Position numbers and translations under genes: made by a program. This document shows positions 1 through 14,301 of a stretch of 64,000 nucleotides of DNA, in pieces. The DNA comes from Anomaloglossus baeobatrachus. Lineage: Eukaryota; Chordata; Amphibia; Anura; Aromobatidae. Position 1 is the first letter of the stretch. Each line of letters opens with the position of its first letter. The stretch spans positions 333,612,742 to 333,676,741 of the forward strand of contig NC_134357.1 in NCBI RefSeq assembly GCF_048569485.1. The letters are read 5' to 3'. Under the pieces are notes generated by a model. That model did no database searches and was not told the origin of the DNA. It saw only the letters and a list, made by a program, of their open reading frames with translations.

Positions 1-149
1 CAGAGATAGAGAGGGAAAAGAGACAGAGAGGGAAAAGAGACAGAGGGGGAAAGAGACAGAGGGGGAAAGAGATAGAGGGGGAAAGAGATAGAGGGGAAAA
101 GAGACAGAGGGGAAAAGAGACAGAAAGGGAAAAGAGACAGAGGGGGAAA

Positions 150-3100
150 GAGACAGAGACAGAGGGAGAAAGAGACAGAGGGTGAAAAGAGACAGGGGGA
201 AAGAGACAGAGGGAGAAAGAGACAGCGGGGGAAAGAGACAGAGAGGGAAAGAGACAGAAGGGGAAAGAGACAGAGGGGAAAAGAAACAGAGAGGGAAAAG
301 ATACAGAGGAGGAAAAGCGACAGAGGGGGAAAGAGACAGAGAGGGAAAGAGACAGAAGGGGAAAGAGACAGAGGTGGAAAGAGACAGAGGGGGAAAGAGA
401 CAGAGGGGGAAAGAGACAGAGGGGGAAAGAGACAGAGAGGGAAAGAGACAGAAGGGGAAAGCGACAGAGGGGAAAAGAAACAGAGAGGGAAAAGATACAG
501 AGGACGAAAAGCGAAAGAGGGGAAAAGAGACAGAGGGGGAAAGAGAAAGAGACAGAAAGAGACAGAGGGGGAAAAGAGACAGAGGGGGAAAGAGACAGAG
601 ACAGAGGGGGAAAGAGACAGAGGGGGAAAAGAGACAGAGGTGGAAAGAGACAGAGACAGAGAGGGAAAAGAGACAGAGGAGGAAAAGAGACAGCGGGGAA
701 AAGTGACAGAGGGGGAAAGAGACAACGGGGAAAAGAAACAGAGGGGGAAAGAGACAGAGAGGGAAAGAGACAGAAGGGGAAAGAGACAGAGGGGAAAAGA
801 AACAAAGAGGGAAAAGATACAGAGGAGGAAAAGCGACAGAGGGGAAAAGAGAGAGAGGGGGAAAGAGACAGAGACCGAGGGAGAAAGATACAGAGGGGAA
901 AAGAGACAGAGGGGGAAAAGAGACAGAGGGGGAAAGAGACAGAGACAGAGGGAGAAAGAGACAGAAAGGAAAAGAGACAGAGGGGGAAAAGAGACAGAGG
1001 GGAAAAGAGAGAGAGGGGGAAAGAGACAGAGGGAGAAAGAGACAGAGAGGGAAAAGAGACAGCGGGAAAGAGACAGTGGGGGAAAAGAGACAGGGGGAAA
1101 GAGACAGAGGGTGAAAGAGACAGAGAGGGAAAGAGACAGAGAGGGAAAGAGACAGAGGGGGGAAAAGAGACAGAAGGGAAAAGAGACAGAGAGGGAAACA
1201 AGACAGAGGAGGAAAAGAGACAGAGGGGAAAAGAGACAGAGGGGGAAAGAGACAGAGGGAGAAAGAGACAGAGGGGGGAGAGAGACAGAGGGGGTAAGAG
1301 ACAGAGGGGGAAGAGACAGAGAAGGAAAGAGACAGAGGGGGAAAGAGACAGAAAGGGAAAAGAGACAGAGGGGGAAAGAGACAGAGGGGAAAAGAGACAG
1401 AAAGGGAAAAGAGACAGAGGGGGAAAGAGACAGAGATAGAGAGGGAAAAGAGACAGAGAGGGAAAAGAGACAGAGAAGGAAAGAGACAGAGGGGGAAAGA
1501 GATAGAGGGGAAAAGAGACAGAGGGGAAAAGAGACAGAGGGGAAAAGAGACAGAAAGGGAAAAGAGACAGAGGGGGAAAGAGACAGAGGGGAAAAGAGAC
1601 AGAAAGGGAAAAGAGACAGAGGGGGGAAAGAGACAGAGATAGAGAGGGAAAAGAGACAGAGAGGGAAAAGAGACAGAGGAGGAAAAGAGACAGCAGGGAA
1701 AAGAGACAGAAGGGGAAAGAGACAGAGGGGGAAAGAGACAGAGGGGAAAAGAGACAGAGGGGGAAAGAGACAGAGGGGGAAAGAGACAGAGAGGGAAAAG
1801 AGACAGAGGAGGAAAAGAGACAGCAGGGAAAAGAGACAGAAGGGGAAAGAGACAGAGGGGGAAAGAGACAGAGGGGGAAAGAGACAGAGGGGAAAAGAGA
1901 CAGAGGGGGAAAGAGACAGAGGGGGAAAGAGACAGAGAGGGAAAAGAGACAGAGGGGAAAAGAGACAGAGGGGAAAAGAGACAGAGAGGGAAGAGACAGA
2001 GGAAGAAAAGAGACAGAGGGGAAAAGAGACAGAGGGGGAAAGAGACAGAGACAGAGGGAGAAAGAGAGAGGGGGAAAAGAGATAGAGGGGAAAAGAGACA
2101 GACGGGGAAAGAGACAGAGACAGAGGGAGAAAGAGACAGAGGGTGAAAAGAGACAGGGGGAAAGAGACAGAGGGAGAAAGAGACAGCGGGGGAAAGAGAC
2201 AGCGGGGGAAAGAGACAGAGAGGGAAAGAGACAGAAGGGGAAAGAGACAGAGGGGAAAAGAAACAGAGAGGGAAAAGATACAGAGGAGGAAAAGCGACAG
2301 AGGGGGAAAGAGACAGAGACAGAGGGAGAAAGAGACAGAGGGGGAAAAGAGACAGAGGTGGAAAGAGATAGAGGGGGAAAGAGACAGCGGGGAAAAGAGA
2401 CAAAGGGGGAAAGTGACAGAGAGGGAAAGAGACAGAAGGGGAAACAGACAGAGGGGAAAAGAAACAGAGAGGGAAAAGATACAGAGGACGAAAAGCGACA
2501 GAGGGGAAAAGAGACAGAGGGGAAAAGAGACAGAGGGGGAAAGAGACAGAGGGGGAAAAAGACAGAGGGGGAAAGAGACAGAGACAGAGGGGGAAAGAGA
2601 CAGAGAGGGAAAAGAGACAGAGGAGGAAAAGAGACAGCGGGGAAAAGAGACAGAGGGGGAAAGAGACAGCGGGGAAAAGAAACAGAGGGGGAAAGAGACA
2701 GAGAGGGAAAGAGACAGAAGGGTAAAGAGACAGAGGGGAAAAGAAACAGAGAGGGAAAAGATACAGAGAAGGAAAAGCGACAGAGGGGAAAAGAGAGAGA
2801 GGGGGAAAGAGACAGAGACCGAGGGAGAAAGAGACAGAGGGGAAAAGAGACAGAGGGGGAAAAGAGACAGAGGGGGAAAGAGACAGAGACAGAGGGAGAA
2901 AGAGACAGAGGGGAAAAGGGACAGAGGGGGAAAAGAGACAGAGGGGAAAAGAGACAGGGGGAAAGAGACAGAGGGTGAAAGAGACAGAGAGGGAAAGAGA
3001 CAGAGAGGGAAATAGACAGAGGGGGGAAGAGACAGAAGGGAAAAGAGACAGAGAGGGAAACAAGACAGAGGAGGAAAAGAGACAGAGGGGAAAAGAGACA

Positions 3101-6100
3101 GAGAGGGAAAGAGACAGAGGGAGAAAGAGACAGAGGGGGGAGAGAGACAGAGGGGGTAAGAGACAGAGGGGGAAGAGACAGAGAAGGAAAGAGACAGAGG
3201 GGGAGAGAGATAGAGGGGAAAAGAGACAGAGGGGAAAAGAGACAGAAAGGGAAAAGAGACAGAGGGGGAAAGAGACAGAGGGGGAAAGAGACAGAGGGGG
3301 AAAGAGACAAAAACGGAAAAGAGACAGAGGGGGAAAGAGACAGCGGGGAAAAGAGACAGAAGGGGAAAGAGACAGAGGGGGAAAAAGACAGAGGGGGAAA
3401 GAGACAGAGAGGGAAAGAGACAGAGACAGAGGGAGAAAGAGACAGAGGGGAAAAGAGACAGAGGGGGAAAAGAGAGAGAGGGGAAAAGAGAGAGAGGGGG
3501 AAAGAGACAGAGGGAGAAAGAGACAGAGGGGGAAAAGAGACAGGGGGAAAGAGACAGTGGGGGAAAAGAGACAGGGGGAAAGAGACAGAGGTTGAAAGAG
3601 AAACAGAGGGAAAGAGACAGAGAGGGAAAGAGACAGAGGGGGAAGAGACAGAGGGGAAAAGAGACAGAAGGGAAAAGAGACAGAAAGGGAAAAGAGACAG
3701 AGGGGGAAAGAGACAGAGGGGAAAAGAGACAGAAAGGGAAAAGAGACAGAGGGGAAAAGAGACTGAAAGGGAAAAGAGACAGAGGGGGAAAGAGACAGAG
3801 GGGGAAAGAGACAGAGGAGAAAAGAGACAGAAAGGGAAAAGAGACAGAGGGGTAAAGAGACAGAGATAGAGAGGGAAAAGAGACAGAGAGGGAAAAGAGA
3901 CAGAAGGGGAAAGAGACAGAGGGGGAAAGAGACAGAGGGGGAAAGAGACAGAGGGAGAAAGAGACAGAGGGGGAAAAGAGACAGGGGGAAAGAGACTGTG
4001 GGGGAAAAGAGACAGGGGGAAAGAGACAGAGGTTGAAAGAGACAGAGAGGGAAAGAGACAGAGAGGGAAAGAGACAGAGGGGGAAGAGACAGAGGGGAAA
4101 AGAGACAGAAAGGAAAAGAGACTGAAAGGGAAAAGAGACAGAGGGGGAAAGAGACAGAGGGGAAAAGAGACAGAAAGGGAAAAGAGACAGAGGGGGAAAG
4201 AGACAGAGGGGGAAAGAGAGAGTGGGGAAAAGAGACAGCGGGGGAAAGAGACAAAGGAGGAAAGAGACAGAGGGGAAAAGAGACAGAGAGGGAGAAGAGA
4301 CAGAGGAGGAAAAGAGGGGAAAAAGAGACAGGGGGAAAGAGACAGTCGGGGAAAAGAGACAGAGAGGGAGAGAGACAGAGGGGGAAAGAGACAGTCGGGG
4401 AAAAGAGACAGGGGGAAAGAGACAGAGGGTGAAAGAGACAGAGAGGGAAAGAGACAGAGAGGGAAAGAGACCGAGGGGGAAAGAGACAGAAGGGAAAACA
4501 GAGAGGGAAACGAGACAGAGGAGGAAAAGAGACAGAGGGGAAAAGAGACAGAGGGGGAAAGAGACAGAGGGAGAAAGAGACAAAGGGGGGAGAGAGACCG
4601 AGGGGGTAAGAGACAGAGAGGGGGAAGAGACAGAGAGGGGAAGAGACAGAGGTGGAAAGAGACAGAGGGGAAAAGAAACAGAAAGGGAAAAGAGACAGAG
4701 GGGGAAAGAGACAGAGGGGGAAAGAGACAGAGGGGGAAAGAGAGAGTGGGGAAAAGAGACAGAGTGGGAAAGAGACAGAGAGGGAAAGAGACAGAGGGGG
4801 AAACAGACAGAGGGGAAAAGAAACAGAGAGGGAAAAGATACAGAGGACGAAAAGCGACAGAGGGGAAAAGAGACAGAGGGGAAAAGAGACAGAGGGGGAA
4901 AGAGACAGAGGGGGAAAAAGACAGAGGGGGAAAGAGACAGAGACAGAGGGGGAAAGAGACAGAGAGGGAAAAGAGACAGAGGAGGAAAAGAGACAGCGGG
5001 GAAAAGAGACAGAGGGGGAAAGAGACAACGGGGAAAAGAAACAGAGGGGGAAAGAGACAGAGAGGGAAAGAGACAGAAGGGTAAAGAGACAGAGGGGAAA
5101 AGAAACAGAGAGGGAAAAGATACAGAGAAGGAAAAGCGACAGAGGGGAAAAGAGAGAGAGGGGGAAAGAGACAGAGACCGAGGGAGAAAGAGACAGAGGG
5201 GAAAAGAGACAGAGGGGGAAAAGAGACAGAGGGGGAAAGAGACAGAGACAGAGGGAGAAAGAGACAGAGGGGAAAAGGGACAGAGGGGGAAAAGAGACAG
5301 AGGGGAAAAGAGACAGGGGGAAAGAGACAGAGGGTGAAAGAGACAGAGAGGGAAAGAGACAGAGAGGGAAATAGACAGAGGGGGGAAGAGACAGAAGGGA
5401 AAAGAGACAGAGAGGGAAACAAGACAGAGGAGGAAAAGAGACAGAGGGGAAAAGAGACAGAGAGGGAAAGAGACAGAGGGAGAAAGAGACAGAGGGGGGA
5501 GAGAGACAGAGGGGGTAAGAGACAGAGGGGGAAGAGACAGAGAAGGAAAGAGACAGAGGGGGAGAGAGATAGAGGGGAAAAGAGACAGAGGGGAAAAGAG
5601 ACAGAAAGGGAAAAGAGACAGAGGGGGAAAGAGACAGAGGGGGAAAGAGACAGAGGGGGAAAGAGACAAAAACGGAAAAGAGACAGAGGGGGAAAGAGAC
5701 AGAGATAGAGAGGGAAAAGAGACAGAGGAGGAAAAGAGACAGCGGGGAAAAGAGACAGAAGGGGAAAGAGACAGAGGGGGAAAAAGACAGAGGGGGAAAG
5801 AGACAGAGAGGGAAAGAGACAGAGACAGAGGGAGAAAGAGACAGAGGGGAAAAGAGACAGAGGGGGAAAAGAGAGAGAGGGGAAAAGAGAGAGAGGGGGA
5901 AAGAGACAGAGGGAGAAAGAGACAGAGGGGGAAAAGAGACAGGGGGAAAGAGACAGTGGGGGAAAAGAGACAGGGGGAAAGAGACAGAGGTTGAAAGAGA
6001 AACAGAGGGAAAGAGACAGAGAGGGAAAGAGACAGAGGGGGAAGAGACAGAGGGGAAAAGAGACAGAAGGGAAAAGAGACAGAAAGGGAAAAGAGACAGA

Positions 6101-9100
6101 GGGGGAAAGAGACAGAGGGGAAAAGAGACAGAAAGGGAAAAGAGACAGAGGGGAAAAGAGACTGAAAGGGAAAAGAGACAGAGGGGGAAAGAGACAGAGG
6201 GGGAAAGAGACAGAGGAGAAAAGAGACAGAAAGGGAAAAGAGACAGAGGGGTAAAGAGACAGAGATAGAGAGGGAAAAGAGACAGAGAGGGAAAAGAGAC
6301 AGAGGAGGAAAAGAGACAGCGGGGAAAAGAGACAGAAGGGGAAAGAGACAGAGGGGGAAAGAGACAGAGGGGGAAAGAGACAGAGGGAGAAAGAGACAGA
6401 GGGGGAAAAGAGACAGGGGGAAAGAGACTGTGGGGGAAAAGAGACAGGGGGAAAGAGACAGAGGTTGAAAGAGACAGAGAGGGAAAGAGACAGAGAGGGA
6501 AAGAGACAGAGGGGGAAGAGACAGAGGGGAAAAGAGACAGAAAGGAAAAGAGACTGAAAGGGAAAAGAGACAGAGGGGGAAAGAGACAGAGGGGAAAAGA
6601 GACAGAAAGGGAAAAGAGACAGAGGGGGAAAGAGACAGAGGGGGAAAGAGAGAGTGGGGAAAAGAGACAGCGGGGGAAAGAGACAAAGGAGGAAAGAGAC
6701 AGAGGGGAAAAGAGACAGAGAGGGAGAAGAGACAGAGGAGGAAAAGAGGGGAAAAAGAGACAGGGGGAAAGAGACAGTCGGGGAAAAGAGACAGAGAGGG
6801 AGAGAGACAGAGGGGGAAAGAGACAGTCGGGGAAAAGAGACAGGGGGAAAGAGACAGAGGGTGAAAGAGACAGAGAGGGAAAGAGACAGAGAGGGAAAGA
6901 GACAGAGAGGGAAAGAGACCGAGGGGGAAAGAGACAGAAGGGAAAACAGAGAGGGAAACGAGACAGAGGAGGAAAAGAGACAGAGGGGAAAAGAGACAGA
7001 GGGGGAAAGAGACAGAGGGAGAAAGAGACAAAGGGGGGAGAGAGACCGAGGGGGTAAGAGACAGAGAGGGGGAAGAGACAGAGAGGGGAAGAGACAGAGG
7101 TGGAAAGAGACAGAGGGGAAAAGAAACAGAAAGGGAAAAGAGACAGAGGGGGAAAGAGACAGAGGGGGAAAGAGACAGAGGGGAAAGAGAGAGTGGGGAA
7201 AAGAGACAGAGTGGGAAAGAGACAGAGAGGGAAAGAGACAGAGGGGGAAACAGACAGAGGGGAAAAGAAACAGAGAGGGAAAAGATACAGAGGACGAAAA
7301 GCGACAGAGGGGAAAAGAGACAGAGGGGAAAAGAGACAGAGGGGGAAAGAGACAGAGGGGAAAAAGACAGAGGGGGAAAGAGACAGAGACAGAGGGGAAA
7401 GAGACAGAGAGGGAAAAGAGACAGAGGAGGAAAAGAGACAGCGGGGAAAAGAGACAGAGGGGGAAAGAGACAGCGGGGAAAAGAAACAGAGGGGGAAAGA
7501 GACAGAGAGGGAAAGAGACAGAAGGGTAAAGAGACAGAGGGGAAAAGAAACAGAGAGGGAAAAGATACAGAGAAGGAAAAGCGACAGAGGGGAAAAGAGA
7601 GAGAGGGGGAAAGAGACAGACCGAGGGAGAAAGAGACAGAGGGGAAAAGAGACAGAGGGGGAAAAGAGACAGAGGGGGAAAGAGACAGAGACAGAGGGAG
7701 AAAGAGACAGAGGGGAAAAGGGACAGAGGGGGGAAAAGAGACAGAGGGGAAAAGAGACAGGGGGAAAGAGACAGAGGGTGAAAGAGACAGAGAGGGAAAG
7801 AGACAGAGAGGGAAATAGACAGAGGGGGGAAGAGACAGAAGGGAAAAGAGACAGAGAGGGAAACAAGACAGAGGAGGAAAAGAGACAGAGGGGAAAAGAG
7901 ACAGAGAGGGAAAGAGACAGAGGGAGAAAGAGACAGAGGGGGGAGAGAGACAGAGGGGGTAAGAGACAGAGGGGGAAGAGACAGAGAAGGAAAGAGACAG
8001 AGGGGGAGAGAGATAGAGGGGAAAAGAGACAGAGGGGAAAAGAGACAGAAAGGGAAAAGAGACAGAGGGGGAAAGAGACAGAGGGGGAAAGAGACAGAGG
8101 GGGAAAGAGACAGAGGGGGAAAGAGACAGAGGGGGAAAGAGACAAAAACGGAAAAGAGACAGAGGGGGAAAGAGACAGAGATAGAGAGGGAAAAGAGACA
8201 GAGGAGGAAAAGAGACAGCGGGGAAAAGAGACAGAAGGGGAAAGAGACAGAGGGGGAAAAAGACAGAGGGGGAAAGAGACAGAGAGGGAAAGAGACAGAG
8301 ACAGAGGGAGAAAGAGACAGAGGGGAAAAGAGACAGAGGGGGAAAAGAGAGAGAGGGGAAAAGAGAGAGAGGGGGAAAGAGACAGAGGGAGAAAGAGACA
8401 GAGGGGGAAAAGAGACAGGGGGAAAGAGACAGTGGGGGAAAAGAGACAGGGGGAAAGAGACAGAGGTTGAAAGAGAAACAGAGGGAAAGAGACAGAGAGG
8501 GAAAGAGACAGAGGGGAAGAGACAGAGGGGAAAAGAGACAGAAGGGAAAAGAGACAGAAAGGGAAAAGAGACAGAGGGGGAAAGAGACAGAGGGGAAAAG
8601 AGACAGAAAGGGAAAAGAGACAGAGGGGAAAAGAGACTGAAAGGGAAAAGAGACAGAGGGGGAAAGAGACAGAGGGGGAAAGAGACAGAGGAGAAAAGAG
8701 ACAGAAAGGGAAAAGAGACAGAGGGGTAAAGAGACAGAGATAGAGAGGGAAAAGAGACAGAGAGGAAAAGAGACAGAGGAGGAAAAGAGACAGCGGGGAA
8801 AAGAGACAGAAGGGGAAAGAGACAGAGGGGGAAAGAGACAGAGGGGGAAAGAGACAGAGGGAGAAAGAGACAGAGGGGGAAAAGAGACAGGGGGAAAGAG
8901 ACTGTGGGGGAAAAGAGACAGGGGGAAAGAGACAGAGGTTGAAAGAGACAGAGAGGGAAAGAGACAGAGAGGGAAAGAGACAGAGGGGGAAGAGACAGAG
9001 GGGAAAAGAGACAGAAAGGAAAAGAGACTGAAAGGGAAAAGAGACAGAGGGGGAAAGAGACAGAGGGGAAAAGAGACAGAAAGGGAAAAGAGACAGAGGG

Positions 9101-10100
9101 GAAAGAGACAGAGGGGGAAAGAGAGAGTGGGGAAAAGAGACAGCGGGGGAAAGAGACAAAGGAGGAAAGAGACAGAGGGGAAAAGAGACAGAGAGGGAGA
9201 AGAGACAGAGGAGGAAAAGAGGGGAAAAAGAGACAGGGGGAAAGAGACAGTCGGGGAAAAGAGACAGAGAGGGAGAGAGACAGAGGGGGAAAGAGACAGT
9301 CGGGGAAAAGAGACAGGGGGAAAGAGACAGAGGGTGAAAGAGACAGAGAGGGAAAGAGACAGAGAGGGAAAGAGACCGAGGGGGAAAGAGACAGAAGGGA
9401 AAACAGAGAGGGAAACGAGACAGAGGAGGAAAAGAGACAGAGGGGAAAAGAGACAGAGGGGGAAAGAGACAGAGGGAGAAAGAGACAAAGGGGGGAGAGA
9501 GACCGAGGGGGTAAGAGACAGAGAGGGGGAAGAGACAGAGAGGGGAAGAGACAGAGGTGGAAAGAGACAGAGGGAAAAGAAACAGAAAGGGAAAAGAGAC
9601 AGAGGGGGAAAGAGACAGAGGGGGAAAGAGACAGAGGGGAAAGAGACAGAGGGGGAAAGAGAGAGTGGGGAAAAGAGACAGAGTGGGAAAGAGACAGAGA
9701 GGGAAAGAGACAGAGGGGGAAAAGAGAACGAGGGGGGAAAGAGACAGAGGGGAAAAGAGACAGAGGGGGAAAGAGACAGAGGAGAAAGAGACAGAGGGGG
9801 GGAAAGAGAGAGAGGGGGAAAGAGAGAGAGGGGGAAAGAGACAGAGGGGGAAAAGAGACAGGGGGAAAGAGACAGAGGGTGAAAGAGACAGAGAGGGAAA
9901 GAGACAGAGGGGGGAAGAGACAGAAGGGAAAAGAGACAGAGAGGGAAACAAGACAGAGGAGGAAAAGAGACAGAGGGGAAAAGAGACAGAGAGGGAAGGA
10001 GACAGAGGGAGAAAGAGACAGAGGGGGGAGAGAGACAGAGGGGGTAAGAGACAGAGGGGGAAGAGACAGAGAGAAGGAGAAGAGACAGAGGGGGAAAGAG
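150..10100. repeat. Higher-order satellite segment, copy 1 of a 10-kb duplication
   Basis: The order of variant satellite units here is repeated about 14.15 kb downstream. From about 182 to 3370 the offset to the second copy is a constant 14,152 bases, and the long conceptual translations I compared are identical. Further on, the offset shifts by small steps: first minus 2 bases, then plus 17 (one extra unit). It wanders between 14,150 and 14,183 up to about 10,100, where the two copies part. The left edge is approximate. Confidence 0.8.
4222..9126. repeat. Two ~2.45-kb higher-order satellite units (first block)
   Basis: A distinctive run of variants (GTGGGGAAAAGAGACAGCG followed by ACAAAGGAGG) occurs at 4222, 6654 and 9127, so the spacing is 2,432 and 2,473 bases. 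The order of other rare variants between these markers repeats too. This is an intermediate level between the 16-bp unit and the 14.15-kb duplication. The third unit starting at 9127 is rearranged after about 9.7 kb. Confidence 0.8.
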
Positions 10101-13100
10101 ATAGAGGGGAAAAGAGACAGAGGGGAAAAGAGACAGAGGGAAAAGAGACAGAAAGGGAAAAGAGACAGAGGGGGAAAGAGACAGAGGGGGAAAGAGACAG
10201 AGGGGGAAAGAGACAGAGGGGGAAAGAGACAGAGGGAAAAGAGACAGAGAGGGAAAAGAGACAGAGGAGGAAAAGAGACAGAGGGGAAAAGAGACAGAGG
10301 GGGAAAGAGACAGAGACAGAGGGAGAAAGAGGGGGAAAAGAGACAGAGGGGGAAAAGAGACAAAGGGGAAAAGAGACAGAGGGGGAAAGAGACAGAGGAG
10401 GAAAGAGACAGAGAGGGAAAGAAACAGAGGGGAAAAGAGACAGAGGGGAAAAGAGAAAAAGAGGAAAAGAGACAGAGGGGAAAAGAGACAGAGGGGAAAA
10501 GAGACAGAGGGGGAAAAAGACAGAGACATAGGGAGAAAGAGACAGAGGGTGCAAAGAGACAGAGGGAAAAAGAGACAGAGGGGGAAAGAGATAGAGGGGA
10601 AAAGAGACAGAGAGGGAAAAGAGACAGAGGAGGAAAAGAGACAGAGGGGAAAAGAGACAGAGGGGGAAATAGACAGAGACAGACGGGGGAAAAGAGACAG
10701 ACGGGGGAAAAGAGACAGAGGGGGAAAAGAGACAGAGGGGAAAAGAGACAGAGGGGAAAAGAGACAGAGGGGGAAAGAGACAGAGGGGGAAAGAGACAGA
10801 GGGGGAAAGAGACAGAGAGGGAAAGAGACAGAGGGGAAAAGAGACAGAGGGGAAAAGAGAGAGAGAGGGAAGAGACAGAGGAAGAAAAGAGACAGAGGGG
10901 AAAAGAGACAGAGGGGGAAAGAGAAAGAGACAGAGGGAGAAAGAGACAGAGGGAGAAAGAGACAGAGGGGGAAAAGAGATAGAGGGGAAAAGAGACAGAG
11001 GGGGAAAGAGACAGAGGGAGAAAGAGACAGAGGGTGAAAAGAGACAGGGGGAAAGAGACAGAGGGAGAAAGAGACAGCGAGGAAAAGAGACAGTGGGGGA
11101 AAGAGACAGAGAGGGAAAGAGACAGAAGGGGAAAGAGACAGAGGGGAAAAGAAACAGAGAGGGAAAAGATACAGAGGAGGAAAAGCGACAGAGGGGGAAA
11201 GAGACAGAGACAGAGGGGGAAAAGAGACAGAGGGGGAAAAGAGACAGAGGTGGAAAGAGACAGGAGGAAAGAGACAGCGGGGAAAAGAGACAGAGGGGGA
11301 AAGAGAAAGAGAGGGAAAGAGACAGAAGGGGAAAGAGACAGAGGGGAAAAGAAACAGAGAGGGAAAAGATACAGAGGACGAAAAGCGACAGAGGCGAAAA
11401 GAGACAGAGGGGGGAAAGAGACAGAGACAGAGGGAGAAAGAGACAGAGGGGGAAAAGAGACAGAGGGGGAAAGAGACAGAGAGGGAAAGAGACAGAGACA
11501 GAGAGGGAAAAGAGACAGGAGGAAAAGAGACAGCGGGGAAAAGTGACAGAGGGGGAAAAGAGACAGGGGGAAAGAGACAGAGGGTGAAAGAGACAGAGAG
11601 GGAAAGAGACAGAGAGGGAAAGAGACAGAGGGGGGAAGAGACAGAAGGGAAAAGAGACAGAGAGGGAAACAAGACAGAGGAGGAAAAGAGACAGAGGGGA
11701 AAAGAGACAGAGGGGGAAAGAGACAGAGGGAGAAAGAGACAGAGGGAGGAGAGAGACAGAGGGGGTAAGAGACAGAGGGGGAAGAGACAGAGAAGGAAAG
11801 AGACAGAGGGGGAAAGAGACAGAAAGGGAAAAGAGACAGAGGGGGAAAGAGACAGAGGGGAAAAGAGACAGAAAGTGAAAAGAGACAGAGGGAGAAAGAG
11901 ACAGAGATAGAGAGGGAAAAGAGACAGAGAGGGAAAAGAGACAGAGGAGGAAAAGAGACAGCGGGGAAAAGAGACAGAAGGGGAAAGAGACAGCGGGGAA
12001 AAGAGACAGAGGGGGAAAGAGACAGAGAGGGAAAGAGACAGAGACAGAGGGAGAAAGAGACAGAGGGGAAAAGAGAGAGAGGGGGAAAAGAGAGAGAGGG
12101 GAAAAGAGAGAGAGGGAGAAAGAGACAGAGGGGGGAAAGAAACAGGGGGAAAGACATTGGGGGAAAAGAGACAGGGGGAAAGAGACAGAGGGTGAAAGAG
12201 ACAGAGAGGGAAAGAGACAGAGAGGGAAAGAAACAGAGGGGGGAAGAGACAGAAGGGAAAAGAGACAGAGAGGGAAACAAGACAGAGGAGGAAAAGAGAC
12301 AGAGGGGAAAAGAGACAGAGGGGGAAAGAGACAGAAGGAGAAAGAGACAGAGGGGGGGAGAGAGACAGAGGGGGTAAGAGACAGAGGGGAAAAGAGACAG
12401 AAAGGGAAAAGAGACAGAGGGGGAAAGAGACAGAGGGGAAAAGAGACAGAAAGGGAAAAGAGACAGAGGGGGAAAGAGACAGAGATAGAGAGGGAAAAGA
12501 GACAGAGAGGGAAAAGAGACAGAGGAGGAAAAGAGACAGCAGGGAAAAGAGACAGAAGGGGAAAGAGACAGAGGGGGAAAGAGACAGAGGGGGAAAGAGA
12601 GAGTGGGGAAAAGAGACAGAGGGGGAAAGAGACAGAGGGGGAAACGAGACAGAGAGGGAAAAGAGACAGAGGGGGAAAGAGACAGAGGGGGAAAGAGACA
12701 GAGGGGAAAAGAGACAGAGGGGAAAAGAGACAGAGGGGGAAAGAGACAGAGGGGGAAAGAGACAGAGAGGGAAAGAGACAGAGGGGAAAAGAGACAGAGG
12801 GGAAAAGAGACAGAGGGGAAAAGAGACAGAGAGGGAAGAGACAAAGGAAGAAAAGAGACAGAGGGGAAAAGAGACAGAGGGGGAAAGAGACAGAGACAGA
12901 GGGAGAAAGAGAGAGGGGGAAAAGAGATAGAGGGGAAAACAGACAGACGGGGAAAAAGACAGAGACAGAGGGAGAAAGAGACAGAGGGTGAAAAGAGACA
13001 GGGGGAAAGAGACAGAGGGAGAAAGAGACAGCGGGGGAAAGAGACAGCGGGGGAAAGAGACAGAGAGGGAAAGAGACAGAGAGGGAAAGAGACAGAAGGG

Positions 13101-14301
13101 GAAAGAGACAGAGGGGAAAAGAAACAGAGAGGGAAAAGATACAGAGGAGGAAAAGCGACAGAGGGGGAAAGAGACAGAGACAGAGGGGGAAAGAGACAGA
13201 GGGGGAAAAGAGACAGAGGTGGAAAGAGACAGAGGGGGAAAGAGACAGCGGGGAAAAGAGACAGAGGGGGAAAGAGACAGAGAGGGAAAGAGACAGAAGG
13301 GGAAAGAGACAGAGGGGAAAAGAAACAGAGAGGGAAAAGATACAGAGGACGAAAAGCGACAGAGGGGAAAAGAGACAGAGGGGGAAAGAGACAGAGACAG
13401 AGGGAGAAAGAGACAGAGGGGAAAAGAGACAGAGGGAGAAAGAGACAGAAGGAGAAAGAGACAGAGGTGGGAGAGAGACAGAGGGGGTAAGAGACAGAGG
13501 GGGTAAGAGACAGAGGGGGAAGAGACAGAGAAGGAAAGAGACAGAGGGGGAAAGAGATAGAGGGGAAAAGAGACAGAGGGGAAAAGAGACAGAAAGGGAA
13601 AAGAGACAGAGGGGGAAAGAGACAGAGGGGGAAAGAGATAGAAAGGGAAAAGAGACAGAGGGGGAAAGAGACAGAGATAGAGAGGGAAAAGAGACAGAGA
13701 GGGAAAAGAGACAGAGGAGGAAAAGAGACAGAGGGGGAAAGAGACAGAGGGGGAAAGAGACAGAGGGGGAAAGAGAGAGTGGGGAAAAGAGACAGAGGGG
13801 GAAAGAGACAGAGAGGGAAAGAGACAGAGGGGGAAACGAGACAGAGGGGGAAAAGAGACAGAGGGGAAAAGAGACAGAGAGGGAAACAAGACAGAGGAGG
13901 AAAAGAGACAGAGGGGAAAAGAGACAGAGGGAGAAAGAGACAGAGAGGGGAGAGAGACAGAGGGGGTAAGAGACAGAGGGGGTAAGAGACAGAGGGGGAA
14001 GAGACAGAGAAGGAAAGAGACAGAGGGGGAAGGAGACAGAAAGGGAAAAGAGACAGAGGGGGAAAGAGACAGAGGGGAAAAGAGACAGAAAGGGAAAAGA
14101 GACAGAGGGGGAAAGAGACAGAGATAGAGAGGGAAAAGAGACAGAGAGGGAAAAGAGACAGAGAAGGAAAGAGACAGAGGGGGAAAGAGATAGAGGGGGA
14201 AAGAGATAGAGGGGAAAAGAGACAGAGGGGGAAAGAGACAGAGACAGAGGGAGAAAGAGAGAGGGGGAAAAGAGAGAGGGGAAAAGAGACAGACGGGGAA
14301 A